This document shows positions 1 to 6,816 of a DNA stretch of 64,000 nt, in pieces; the stretch's first letter is position 1, and every line of letters starts with the position of its first letter. The notes beneath the pieces are model-generated. The model was not told where the DNA came from. It was given only the letters and a program-made list of their open reading frames with translations, and searched no databases. The stretch covers positions 1 through 64,000 of IMG/VR virus record IMGVR_UViG_3300021139_000007; one strand, written 5' to 3'. A program made the position numbers and the translations under genes. The DNA comes from a virus.

Positions 1-127
1 TTTAAGGGGAAATTTGGGCTTTATTTTGGCTTTATGTTTTTGGGATAATTTTACTTATTCTTTTTTGCTTTTTTGTTTTTGTTTGTTGGATAGGAGGGGG
101 GTGTTAATTGTTTGTTGGGGAACATGA
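1..127. other. T/G-rich noncoding left end
   Basis: No credible gene lies in bases 1-304. The first 125 bases are strikingly rich in T and G on the plus strand, with T-runs at about 60-80 and G-runs at about 93-102. I see no clear repeat or known site here. It could be the edge of a linear genome, an intergenic terminator zone, or an arbitrary cut of a circular map; the sequence does not decide. Confidence 0.4.
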
Positions 128-155
128 AACAGAGGGATATTGATGTCCCTCTGTT
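128..155. terminator. 10-bp perfect hairpin, possible terminator
   Basis: AACAGAGGGA (128-137) is the exact reverse complement of TCCCTCTGTT (146-155), with an 8-base loop. The nearest plus-strand T-run (172-176) is about 17 bases downstream, so it is not a textbook intrinsic terminator. A direct repeat TTAGCGTA follows at 154-161 and 175-182. It may insulate the left-end promoter from upstream transcription. Confidence 0.5.
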
Positions 156-187
156 AGCGTATATAATGTAGTTTTTAGCGTAATTTA

Positions 188-261
188 TTTGGACATTTAC
201 TTAATTTTAATTTGGACAAACCTATTATTCTTGTCCAAATGTCCAAAAATAAATTTGGACA
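188..261. promoter_or_regulatory. Five-copy TTTGGACA operator cluster
   Basis: The octamer TTTGGACA occurs at 188-195, 211-218 and 254-261, and its reverse complement TGTCCAAA at 232-239 and 240-247. A further copy lies inside the next gene at 335-342. Mixed orientation and dense packing just upstream of a start are typical of binding sites for a dimeric or multimeric repressor. The last copy overlaps the -33 box of the promoter, so binding would block transcription. The encoded ribbon-helix-helix-like protein is the obvious candidate ligand, which would make it autoregulated; that link is inference. Confidence 0.65.
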
Positions 262-285
262 AATAAAAATGGTATGCTACATTTG
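254..285 (+). promoter_or_regulatory. Bacteroidota-type promoter for the left-end operon
   Basis: TTTG at 254-257 is followed after 20 bases by TACATTTG at 278-285. This fits the Bacteroidota TTTG-N19..21-TAnnTTTG consensus closely. Transcription would start near 292, leaving a leader of about a dozen bases before the ATG at 305. Confidence 0.65.
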
Positions 286-304
286 TAGCGACAATGAGTA
301 GTTT

Positions 305-700
305 ATGGCAAAAGTGAACCCAACAGGGATAAGATTTGGACAAAAAGCAAGTGATTTAAAAAAAAGATTAGAAATGTCTTCGTATCAAAAGTTAGTTAAT
401 TTTTTGGTAGAAAGATATTGGTGGGAAAATGAATTTAAAAAAGAACAGCCATTGTTAGATGCTAAAAAAAATGAACAGCTTAATCCTGTTGCGGTGTCTG
501 TAAATTTAGATGCCCCCATTGTTAAAAAGACTTCAATAAAAAGAAGTTATGAGCAATATGTTTCGTTAATAAAAAGCATGAAGGAAGACGGGTCTGATAC
601 TGATGAGTGGGTTAAGTTGACAATGGAAATAGATTCTGCCGAAAATTTGAATTATATTAATAAAAACAATTTAAAAGCATACATGAGTAGTGCTGATTAA
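305..700 (+). CDS. Ribbon-helix-helix-like DNA-binding protein
   Basis: A 131-residue basic/acidic protein. Its first ~45 residues (motif IRFG near 9-12, then a KKRLEMSSYQKLVNFLVERYW helix pair) resemble the short strand followed by two helices seen in RHH regulators and in small Bacteroidota plasmid and phage proteins that begin this way. The rest has no recognisable domain. It is the first gene behind a promoter studded with TTTGGACA sites, which supports a regulatory, perhaps autorepressing, role. A plasmid-type Rep or partition accessory is an alternative. The fold is called by eye from the pattern only. Confidence 0.5.
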   Translation: MAKVNPTGIRFGQKASDLKKRLEMSSYQKLVNFLVERYWWENEFKKEQPLLDAKKNEQLNPVAVSVNLDAPIVKKTSIKRSYEQYVSLIKSMKEDGSDTDEWVKLTMEIDSAENLNYINKNNLKAYMSSAD

Positions 701-714
701 AATAATGATTAGAT

Positions 715-831
715 ATGGACAAAGACAATCTTAGAACCTACATAGCAGCAACTGTTTTTATTGTTGCTTTATTTTCCCTTTGGTTTTGTTTGATAAAGGG
801 GATTATTGAATACTTAAATAATTGGCAATGA
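715..831 (+). CDS. Small single-pass membrane protein
   Basis: A 38-residue frame beginning MDKDNLRTYI. A hydrophobic stretch at about residues 8-30 (IAATVFIVALFSLWFCLIKG) is long enough for one membrane span. Its stop overlaps the next start in an ATGA at 828-831, the usual sign of coupled genes. No family recognised. A small inner-membrane protein acting early, for example in host takeover or superinfection exclusion, is possible but only inferred. Confidence 0.45.
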   Translation: MDKDNLRTYIAATVFIVALFSLWFCLIKGIIEYLNNWQ

Positions 832-917
832 GAAAAATTTATTGGGGGGGGGTATTTTTATTGTGTATCCTTCTTGTAGTTTACTTAGCTTTTAAAGGTT
901 TGTATATTGGTATTTAA
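828..917 (+). CDS. Tiny membrane peptide
   Basis: A 29-residue frame, MRKIYWGGVF at the start, almost wholly hydrophobic between residues 6 and 24, with basic residues at the N-terminus. It starts inside the stop of the preceding small membrane gene (ATGA overlap). A chance frame cannot be excluded at this length, but the overlap and membrane character are shared with its neighbours. Confidence 0.35.
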   Translation: MRKIYWGGVFLLCILLVVYLAFKGLYIGI

Positions 918-930
918 AACCATTTTAAAA

Positions 931-1050
931 ATGATAATTATGATTTTAGGAATTGTGATTTTTATATTATCACTTTTGGTAATTATTTTAATAGTAGCAG
1001 TAAAATATTTTGTTAATGCTGCTATTATAGATTTTAAAAAACTATTTTAA
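931..1050 (+). CDS. Small single-pass membrane protein
   Basis: A 39-residue frame opening MIIMILGIVIF, with a continuous hydrophobic segment at residues 1-24, then a short polar tail ending in KKLF. A second ATG lies at codon 4. It is the third consecutive tiny membrane-type gene in this leader operon. No homologue is recognisable by eye. Confidence 0.4.
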   Translation: MIIMILGIVIFILSLLVIILIVAVKYFVNAAIIDFKKLF

Positions 1051-1070
1051 TAATAAAAAAAACAAATAAC

Positions 1071-1655
1071 ATGAAATGGAAAAAAGAGTTTGTTGAGCAT
1101 TTAAGCGATGAATTACAAATTGCACAAATTAAGATTAGAGAATCTTTGTCTTCATGGCAAGGTTCACCGTTTAAGGATGAAAAGCCTAAACACCCTATCG
1201 AGTTGGTAAATGAAAAATACCCTGATGGGTGGTGTATTGCAACCTGTGATGAAGTTATTAAGGATATAAATAAATGTTATGATAAATGTTATGATGGAAG
1301 TGCTATTTATTATGGAGTTATTAGTGGTAAATGTTATTCAAGTTTCTTTTGCTCTAAAACCCTTATCCCAAAACAAGAGTACCTTCAATTAACTGGTCGT
1401 GAACCTTTGCAGCGTGATTGGACTGAAATCAAACACGAACCTACTACTATCCACATACAACTACCAAATGTTGAGCATTACGGCGGTAATACAAACCCGT
1501 TCCCCCCTATTCGTATCATTCAACATTATAACCTTTCATTTGAATTGGGAAATGTTATTAAGTACGTTCTAAGGGATAAGGGGAGCAAGGTAGAAGACTT
1601 GAAGAAGGCAATTGATTATTTGAATTTTGAAATTTGTAAATATGAAAATAAATAA
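1071..1655 (+). CDS. DUF3310-like protein with Cys-rich N-terminal part
   Basis: 194 residues. The C-terminal part (about 135-190) reads EHYGG, then IIQHYNLSFELGNVIKYVL, then EDLKKAIDYL. This is the arrangement of the DUF3310 family, small phage proteins of unknown function sometimes described as nucleotide-kinase-like; the usual form has a Tyr/His-rich start, GNVIKYVLR, and a K-rich DLxKAxxYL helix. The N-terminal ~120 residues carry a cysteine-rich stretch (CYDKCYDG, KCYSSFFCS) that may bind metal. The start at 1071 follows an A-rich stretch. Function unknown. Confidence 0.6.
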   Translation: MKWKKEFVEHLSDELQIAQIKIRESLSSWQGSPFKDEKPKHPIELVNEKYPDGWCIATCDEVIKDINKCYDKCYDGSAIYYGVISGKCYSSFFCSKTLIPKQEYLQLTGREPLQRDWTEIKHEPTTIHIQLPNVEHYGGNTNPFPPIRIIQHYNLSFELGNVIKYVLRDKGSKVEDLKKAIDYLNFEICKYENK

Positions 1656-1809
1656 CTTAGTTATTGAAGTGCAAGACGTGATAGTGATTGAAGAACAATT
1701 AAACTTTCCGTTCGTTGAAAACATTTGCATTCCTTTAAAAGATTGGGAAGCTATAAAAAATTATATAGATGAACAAATAAACAGTAAGGCTACTGACAGC
1801 CATAAATAA
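1642..1809 (+). CDS. Small hypothetical protein
   Basis: About 55 residues (MKINNLVIEVQDVIVIEEQ...). The ATG at 1642 is preferred over an alternative start at 1627: it sits after an A-rich stretch and overlaps the end of the upstream DUF3310-like gene by 14 bases, giving tight coupling. The sequence alternates hydrophobic and charged residues, suggesting a small alpha/beta fold. No family recognised. Confidence 0.55.
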   Translation: MKINNLVIEVQDVIVIEEQLNFPFVENICIPLKDWEAIKNYIDEQINSKATDSHK

Positions 1810-1811
1810 TA

Positions 1812-1970
1812 ATGAAATCAATAGTAGTAGGGATTATCTTAACCTTAATAGTAGTTCAATGTTTATTTCAGTTTAGCTTAGACACTAACAATGAAACAGG
1901 TGATATTATTGTTTGGTACAATTGGTTTGGTGAAAGAAGGTTTTTTGTTTTAATAGAAAAGTTATTGTAA
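1812..1970 (+). CDS. Small membrane-anchored protein
   Basis: A 52-residue frame. Residues 3-22 (SIVVGIILTLIVVQCLFQFS) form a membrane helix or uncleaved signal, followed by a short polar region rich in aromatic residues (VWYNWFGERRFF). Its stop TAA shares a base with the ATG of the next gene (1970), supporting a real, translationally coupled gene. Confidence 0.45.
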   Translation: MKSIVVGIILTLIVVQCLFQFSLDTNNETGDIIVWYNWFGERRFFVLIEKLL

Positions 1971-2116
1971 TGACACAAAAACAATATGAAAGAATATTAG
2001 CACGCTATAAAACAGAAATGTATATTTATCGTCTTGATATTGAGATTTATAATCGTACATTTTTTCTAATAAGGTGGTTTACTAAAAAACCTAAACCACC
2101 AATAGCTGATTTTTAA
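1970..2116 (+). CDS. Small basic hypothetical protein
   Basis: A 48-residue frame (MTQKQYERILARYK...), strongly basic and aromatic, ending with a Pro/Lys-rich TKKPKPPIADF tail. It overlaps its upstream neighbour by one base and is followed two bases later by the next gene. No recognisable domain. Confidence 0.45.
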   Translation: MTQKQYERILARYKTEMYIYRLDIEIYNRTFFLIRWFTKKPKPPIADF

Positions 2117-2118
2117 TT

Positions 2119-2313
2119 ATGACAAAAAAAGAACAGAAAAGTTGGGATAACACAATATCCCAACTTAAATCAAACAGATACGATAACATCCATAAGATAT
2201 TCAATGTTACAGAAGGATGGGCTTACATATCCTATAAGAAGTTTAGAATAAGAATAGACTACTCTATGAATTGGGATTTTATTAAAGGTATTTGTGAAAG
2301 GTTAGTTGATTGA
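2119..2313 (+). CDS. Small hypothetical protein
   Basis: 64 residues, Lys/Trp/Tyr-rich (SWDNTISQLK..., GWAYISYKKFRIRIDYSMNW), consistent with a small beta-rich fold. It is the last plus-strand gene of the left operon and converges on the GIY-YIG gene 25 bases away. No family recognised. Confidence 0.55.
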   Translation: MTKKEQKSWDNTISQLKSNRYDNIHKIFNVTEGWAYISYKKFRIRIDYSMNWDFIKGICERLVD

Positions 2314-2338
2314 TATTTTAATCACTTCGTGGCTTTTT

Positions 2339-2905
2339 TTATTTGTTATTTGAGAAGAATCTATTGGTAGCTAATTCTGAATTAGGATATTTTTGTTTGT
2401 ATTCTTCGATTGGTATTAGTGCTTTCCTTGCTTCTACTTTCGCCTTTAAATCATTGCTTGTTTGCTTTTCTTTCGGGAGATTTACATAGGCTTTCTTGTT
2501 CTTTTTTTGTTTTTTACTTCTATTTTTCTTATTAGGATAATTAGCCTTATTGTTTTTTGAAACGAAAATGTAAGTGCCACTTTTAGATGAGGTTACTTTA
2601 TCTTTCTCAATTTTATCTTCTAATGGGATTTCTCTAACAATGTTGTAGTCGCTTTTTTCTAAATTAGCTATGTGAAAAAACTCCCTCACTAACATTTCTT
2701 CTTTTGACTTAAAACCTTTTTCTACTTCCTGAAAAAGAAAGTTTTTTTCACCGTACCTCTTAAAGTCATAAAGCATTCCCCTGTTGCAATGAGTTCCATC
2801 ACGCAAATCCTTTAAATGCCAATTAATTCTATTGGGAAAGTTTGTAGTAGAACCTATGTAGATTCTGCCATTTTCAATATTTAAAATTCTGTAAACTACT
2901 AACAT
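2339..2905 (-). CDS. GIY-YIG family endonuclease
   Basis: 188 residues. The N-terminal ~95 residues carry the GIY-YIG fold in a variant form: VYRI at 4-7 and IYIGST about ten residues later, then an Arg (NRINWH) and a Glu (EEMLVREFF) in the expected places for the catalytic core. The C-terminal half is very Lys-rich (KKNRSKKQKKNKK) and probably binds DNA. It lies at the end of the minus operon where two transcription units converge, a common site for free-standing homing nucleases. It could also be a segregation-type nuclease without mobility. Confidence 0.8.
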   Translation of the reverse strand: MLVVYRILNIENGRIYIGSTTNFPNRINWHLKDLRDGTHCNRGMLYDFKRYGEKNFLFQEVEKGFKSKEEMLVREFFHIANLEKSDYNIVREIPLEDKIEKDKVTSSKSGTYIFVSKNNKANYPNKKNRSKKQKKNKKAYVNLPKEKQTSNDLKAKVEARKALIPIEEYKQKYPNSELATNRFFSNNK

Positions 2906-2921
2906 GATTATTTATTTTAAA

Positions 2922-2954
2922 TCCCCTACAATAGCATAAGACTAAAGTAGGGGA
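2922..2954 (-). terminator. Hairpin between GIY-YIG and Dam genes
   Basis: TCCCCTAC (2922-2929) is the reverse complement of GTAGGGGA (2947-2954), loop 17 bases. On the minus strand the stem lies just after the methylase stop and is followed by an A/T-rich run without a clean T-tract. ACAATA/TATTGT on the inside and outside offers an alternative pairing. It may end most transcription before the nuclease gene. Confidence 0.4.
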
Positions 2955-2961
2955 GTATTGT

Positions 2962-3969
2962 CTAAAACATTGATTGCTGTTTGTAATGTTTAAATTCAAA
3001 GTTATCCTGACCAATAGGTGCGAATAGTTTTTCCATAGGTTGATTAGAATGTTTTTGAGTGCCACCTTGTAAGGTGCTTTTTTGTTCAAATTTAAGTATC
3101 GGTACAAAGTCATCAGGTGCGTTGTATTCTGAAATGTAAATCTTATTAGTCTTACTTTTTTGTTTGCACCAATCCCAAAAATCATCGTGATTAAATCCAC
3201 CTTCTTTATATTCTGCTGTACCTTGATATGGGGGGTCAAGATAAATAATCGCATGAGAAGGTACATCAACTTCAAAATATTCTAAGTGCTGTAACCTTTC
3301 TAAGTGCTGTAACCTTTCTAAGTGCTGTAACCTTTCTAAGTGCTGTAACCTTTCTAAGTGCTGTAACCTTTCTAAGTGCTGTAACCTTTCTAAGTATTCT
3401 ACTCTTGTTAATGCTCCTAAGTGCTGCATCTCAAACTTTCCTTCTTTTAATATACGACCAATCTTTAATAGTTCAAGCCTTCTACTATCTAAATCATCTT
3501 TATTAAGAACGTCTTGAATGTAATTTTGTGGGATAAGACCTTCAATGTAACTGCTATCCTTATCTACGATTAACTTATGAGATGCGTACTTTAATGTTTC
3601 AAAGTCTTTGCCGAAAATATAAGATACTTGATTGTTGCCGAAAGACCAAACACATTGAACAAAACCTACATACCAATCATCGTATTTGTCGGGGTTTTCT
3701 GATACATCAAAAAACAAATCCCTATCAACGAATTTAGTTACTATGTCTTTAGGTAGCCTATCATACAAAACCTTATGGAGTAAAGCAATTACATATTTAT
3801 TTTTATCATTTGCAATCACATTCCACCCCTTACACATAAACTTTTCAGAAATAGCAAATCCACCACAAAATAAATCAGCTATTAGTTTACCATCGGGATT
3901 TAGCTTATGTATTGTGCTGTAAATCTTATTAGCAGACTTCCTTTTTGAACCTAAATACGGTATAGGCAT
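2962..3969 (-). CDS. DNA adenine methyltransferase, D12 class (Dam-like)
   Basis: 335 residues. It probably transfers a methyl group from S-adenosylmethionine to N6 of adenine in phage DNA. The start MPIPYLGSKR matches the conserved PYxGGK-type opening of D12 enzymes, motif I is DLFCGGF at about 34-40 and motif IV is LDPPY near 245. Between the specificity region and DPPY there is an unusual block of six perfect LERLQH repeats encoded by an 18-bp tandem repeat. Likely roles are protection from host restriction or control of replication or packaging. It is one of two methyltransferases in the same operon. Confidence 0.9.
   Translation of the reverse strand: MPIPYLGSKRKSANKIYSTIHKLNPDGKLIADLFCGGFAISEKFMCKGWNVIANDKNKYVIALLHKVLYDRLPKDIVTKFVDRDLFFDVSENPDKYDDWYVGFVQCVWSFGNNQVSYIFGKDFETLKYASHKLIVDKDSSYIEGLIPQNYIQDVLNKDDLDSRRLELLKIGRILKEGKFEMQHLGALTRVEYLERLQHLERLQHLERLQHLERLQHLERLQHLERLQHLEYFEVDVPSHAIIYLDPPYQGTAEYKEGGFNHDDFWDWCKQKSKTNKIYISEYNAPDDFVPILKFEQKSTLQGGTQKHSNQPMEKLFAPIGQDNFEFKHYKQQSMF
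3283..3390 (-). repeat. Six perfect 18-bp tandem repeats inside the Dam gene
   Basis: The unit TAAGTGCTGTAACCTTTC is repeated six times without change from 3283 to 3390, with a decayed seventh unit at 3391-3408. On the minus strand each unit encodes LERLQH, so gain or loss of units changes protein length by six residues without breaking the frame. The translated block is leucine-periodic and probably forms a helical or leucine-repeat spacer. Confidence 0.95.
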
Positions 3970-3974
3970 AATTT

Positions 3975-4244
3975 CTAAATATTAATTTCTAACTCTTTTA
4001 ATAAAGCAATATAGTATTCTAAGTAAGGGGAATTTTCTTTAAAAAGTAAGTTAGACATTGTTTCTACTAATCTATTTGAACTCTTTTTACCCATTACTTC
4101 ATTTAAGAACCTAAAGCTAAAATAATAATGTTTTGAACCTATGTAACAAAACAACTTGTTAATAATATCCCTACTAATATCTACATCAGCAAAGTATATT
4201 TCTATTCTTAGTAATAGCAACTGTGGTGTGGTTATTTTCTTCAT
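3975..4244 (-). CDS. Hypothetical protein, possible degenerate DnaA domain IV paralogue
   Basis: 89 residues beginning MKKITTPQLLLLRIEIYF. The opening resembles those of the two neighbouring proteins that look like DnaA domain IV (ITTPEALLIEICELIN and RTPSQLLEDVCKVF), and the overall length and helical pattern are similar. The GGRDHSTV signature is absent, so DNA recognition is doubtful. It overlaps the next upstream gene by four bases. Relatedness by duplication is inference from the shared start and position. Confidence 0.45.
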   Translation of the reverse strand: MKKITTPQLLLLRIEIYFADVDISRDIINKLFCYIGSKHYYFSFRFLNEVMGKKSSNRLVETMSNLLFKENSPYLEYYIALLKELEINI

Positions 4245-4537
4245 AACCCTAATCCTTTTTTTATTTTACCAATATTAAATAAAGTATCGTAGTCCTTTTC
4301 TTTTATTAGCTTAGTAACTCTTCTAGTTTGATTATTAATACTTGTTCTATCTCTATTTATTAAGTGGGGTATGATGACACTATGAAATCCATAATGAAAC
4401 TTACAAAAATAAGAATAGTAGTTTCTTGTCCTAGCTATTTCTTGTGATTTATTTTTGTCTTTTATTTGTTGTGTGGTTACTTCAAATACTTTACATACAT
4501 CCTCTAGTAGTTGTGATGGGGTTCTTTCTTTATTCAT
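4241..4537 (-). CDS. DnaA domain IV-like helix-turn-helix protein
   Basis: 98 residues. LEDVCKVFEVTTQQIKDKNK followed by EIARTRNYYSYFC matches the start of DnaA domain IV (a helix, a V-T-hydrophobic turn, then the basic RxxA loop). The later NRDRTSINNQTRRV occupies the place of the GGRDHSTVLHA signature but is degenerate. No AAA+ ATPase part is present, so it cannot be a full initiator. It may bind host DnaA boxes and compete with or recruit DnaA. Its neighbours are a methylase and a second, better conserved domain IV protein. Confidence 0.6.
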   Translation of the reverse strand: MNKERTPSQLLEDVCKVFEVTTQQIKDKNKSQEIARTRNYYSYFCKFHYGFHSVIIPHLINRDRTSINNQTRRVTKLIKEKDYDTLFNIGKIKKGLGL

Positions 4538-4539
4538 AA

Positions 4540-5298
4540 TTAAAATAATGTTTGTATTTTTTTTTGCTCTTCTATCCTTTTGTTTGCTATGTCAAAGTAT
4601 TTCTTTTCTTTTTCAAATCCTATGAAGTTTCTTTTAGTTTTCAATGATGCAATAGCTGTTGTGCCACTACCCATACAATTATCCAATACCAAATACCCTT
4701 CATTACTATACATTGTAATTAAATAGTCAAATAAATCTAATGGTTTTTGAGTAGGATGTTGAGATTCTTTAGTCCTATCACCGTTTGATATATCTATTAC
4801 AGATTGCGGCATATTTAGACCACCATTATCATACTTTCTATTTTCTTCTTTCATAGTAAATTTCCCGTAATTATCTCCATTAGTTGTCTGAAGTCTTTTA
4901 CCTCTTTTTCTTACTCCTATTGTTAGTATAGGGTTATAAGTTGGTTGACTTTTATAGAAAACGCATATATGTTCATGATTTCTCATTGGCTGTCTTTTTG
5001 CATTTAAAAACCCACTACCTAATGCTTTATACCAAATTAAATCATATCTAAATAAAGAACGATTAGAGTTAATTAAATCTGTTGTAAATGGCTGCATACC
5101 CATTAATAGTATAGACCCATTATCCTTAATAATACGCTCATATTGTTCCCATAGAGGTTCAAAAGGGATGACAATATCCCAAGCGTTCATAGTAGTCCCA
5201 AAAGGTAAATCACAAAGAATAATATCAACACTTTTGTCATCAATACGTTTCATTCCTTCAAGACAATCTTCATTATATATTTTATTTATATCAATCAT
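4540..5298 (-). CDS. DNA methyltransferase, N6-adenine/N4-cytosine beta class
   Basis: 252 residues. Motif IV is DLPFG at about 30-34, then an HPTQKP box near 191 and motif I DNCMGSGTT near 216-224. The order IV before I defines the beta class (N6_N4_Mtase family). The enzyme methylates DNA from S-adenosylmethionine; whether the target is A or C cannot be told from this. No restriction nuclease partner is adjacent, so it is likely an orphan protective or regulatory methylase. It overlaps the upstream domain IV gene by four bases and so is translationally coupled. Confidence 0.9.
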   Translation of the reverse strand: MIDINKIYNEDCLEGMKRIDDKSVDIILCDLPFGTTMNAWDIVIPFEPLWEQYERIIKDNGSILLMGMQPFTTDLINSNRSLFRYDLIWYKALGSGFLNAKRQPMRNHEHICVFYKSQPTYNPILTIGVRKRGKRLQTTNGDNYGKFTMKEENRKYDNGGLNMPQSVIDISNGDRTKESQHPTQKPLDLFDYLITMYSNEGYLVLDNCMGSGTTAIASLKTKRNFIGFEKEKKYFDIANKRIEEQKKIQTLF

Positions 5299-5783
5299 AC
5301 GTTATCAATTTTAATAGGTATAGGTTCACCAAAAATATTCTTAGGTGAAAGTAATTCAATCTTCTTTTTCATAGCTGCTATTTCAAATTCTTGTGACTTA
5401 ACTTTTAATCTAAGTACTTTTATTTCTTCTATTGCAGTATCGTACATCTTTCCCATTTGTTCCATTAAATTATCAGGAGATTCATTAAGTTCAAGTGAGT
5501 TAAATAAATACGTTAAATCATTCACCGTTTTAACGTCTTGTCTATCAAGATATTTTTTAACATTTTTTATATGATTAAATACTGTTGAATGGTCTCTCCC
5601 ACCCATTGACTTACCTAAACTTGCTGCTGAAAACTTATAGTATATATTACCAATGTAGGAAATATAACTCCTTATAATAACCAATTCATCTTTTCTACAT
5701 TCACTCTTAATTGATTTAATATCTGCATTTATTAACTCGCATATCTCAATCAATAATGCTTCGGGTGTTGTGATTATTTTCAT
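5295..5783 (-). CDS. Stand-alone DnaA domain IV protein with coiled-coil tail
   Basis: 162 residues. Residues 1-75 are a good DnaA C-terminal domain: ALLIEICELINADIKSIKS, a helix with SYISYIGNIYY, then SMGGRDHSTVFNHIKNV (about 57-73), the DnaA signature that contacts the 9-mer DnaA box. The ATPase domain is missing. The C-terminal part (about 95-150) is charged and heptad-like, suggesting a coiled coil for dimerisation. In this replication operon it may recognise DnaA-box-like sites or hijack the host initiator. The signature is clear; the role is inferred. Confidence 0.8.
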   Translation of the reverse strand: MKIITTPEALLIEICELINADIKSIKSECRKDELVIIRSYISYIGNIYYKFSAASLGKSMGGRDHSTVFNHIKNVKKYLDRQDVKTVNDLTYLFNSLELNESPDNLMEQMGKMYDTAIEEIKVLRLKVKSQEFEIAAMKKKIELLSPKNIFGEPIPIKIDNV

Positions 5784-6418
5784 TTCTCAAAATTTAAGTG
5801 ATACTTACTTTCTTGTACTCCTTCCTGTCCTTGATATTTATCGTTTGAACCTTCGCCGTATGCCACATTAACATCACCTTCAACACGATAAAAAATTAAT
5901 TGACATATTGGGATATTAGGGTAAATTCTTATAGGTTCTTGACAAGTAACTTCAAGCACAATTTTTCCTTTAAATTTCGGGTCTATAAAACCCGCAGTCT
6001 CATGTATCTTAACAAAGTACCTACCTAATGATGATTTGCCATCTACCCTAGCTGCAAGATTGCGACCTATTGTGATAGTCTCATTACAGGCGAATAGATA
6101 ACCTTTGTTTGGAATAAGTACAAAGCCTTTATCACCTATTGTAAACTCGTTGTATTCTTGGTTAGGGTTCTTGAGGTCTAGGCAGTCGTAATAAAAATAA
6201 CTATCACTTCTACCGTTTTGGAAATATAACTTTCCATAAACAACCCAATCAGGAAGTAAATTGAAATGCTTTACTATTACTTCCTTTCTCTTAAACGTCT
6301 TACAACTTGCCCCTAATGTCAAATCTACACTAGCAGGATTAACCTTGTAAGTGTTCGGTGTTATTACTATATTCCCTGCCTTCATTTCGTGCAGGATTGC
6401 GCTGTCTGATAGTATCAT
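5780..6418 (-). CDS. dcd: dCTP deaminase / dUTPase-superfamily enzyme
   Basis: 212 residues, about the usual length for Dcd. It would convert dCTP to dUTP (or dUMP if bifunctional) to feed dTMP synthesis for an AT-rich genome. GKSSLGR near 127-133 holds the catalytic-site Ser/Arg, HETAGFIDPKFKGK follows with the nucleotide-binding turn, and KYQGQ near 195 matches the conserved tail. The start MILSD and NPASVDLTLG are typical. It sits between the wHTH and the domain IV genes with a four-base overlap. Which of mono- or bifunctional activity applies is not visible. Confidence 0.85.
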   Translation of the reverse strand: MILSDSAILHEMKAGNIVITPNTYKVNPASVDLTLGASCKTFKRKEVIVKHFNLLPDWVVYGKLYFQNGRSDSYFYYDCLDLKNPNQEYNEFTIGDKGFVLIPNKGYLFACNETITIGRNLAARVDGKSSLGRYFVKIHETAGFIDPKFKGKIVLEVTCQEPIRIYPNIPICQLIFYRVEGDVNVAYGEGSNDKYQGQEGVQESKYHLNFEK

Positions 6419-6430
6419 AATCTGTTTTTT

Positions 6431-6805
6431 TTAGCTTTGAAATAAAGGTATTTGAACCAATCCTCCTAAGTTTTTATTGTTGAAAGTAGGTGCAATAGAT
6501 GTCTTTTCAACTTTGGATTCAGGTAATGTTATCCCAACTAAAGCCCTATGAACAAAAGCGTTTCTCCCTGATGGAGTTTTTCTTTTTTTATTTAATCTTT
6601 CTATCAATCCTTCGTTAATCATTTCCAACAACCGTCTTGAAATTTGGTTGTGTTCCATCCCTGCTTTTGAAGCTATTTCAGTATAAATCCCCTCACCTAA
6701 AATATTCAATGCTGCAAGTATCTTTTGAAAGTGTATTACTCTCATTTCTTTAGTCATTTCCCTATTTGCTTCTTTAGATGTTTCGGGGTTATTTCTCTTT
6801 CCCAT
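6431..6805 (-). CDS. Winged-helix DNA-binding protein
   Basis: 124 residues. IHFQKILAALNILGEGIYTEIASKAGMEHNQISRRLLEMINEG (about 23-67) is a helix-turn-helix with recognition helix HNQISRRLLEM, followed by a basic wing (KKRKTPSGR). MarR/ArsR-like winged helices of this size are common in phage replication operons as regulators or replisome helpers. No partner domain is visible. DNA binding is likely; its target is unknown. Confidence 0.65.
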   Translation of the reverse strand: MGKRNNPETSKEANREMTKEMRVIHFQKILAALNILGEGIYTEIASKAGMEHNQISRRLLEMINEGLIERLNKKRKTPSGRNAFVHRALVGITLPESKVEKTSIAPTFNNKNLGGLVQIPLFQS

Positions 6806-6816
6806 TTTCTTTAATT

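Noticed and set aside
2314-2338. Possible terminator between the convergent ends of the left operon and GIY-YIG gene
   Set aside because: A T-run exists but the stem is only about three base pairs.
2874-3275. A 133-residue minus-strand frame
   Set aside because: It overlaps the end of the methyltransferase gene in another frame, has a composition unlike a protein, and no start signal.
3283-3390. Regular short repeats that might be a CRISPR array
   Set aside because: The 18-bp units are directly adjacent with no spacers and lie in frame in the methyltransferase gene.
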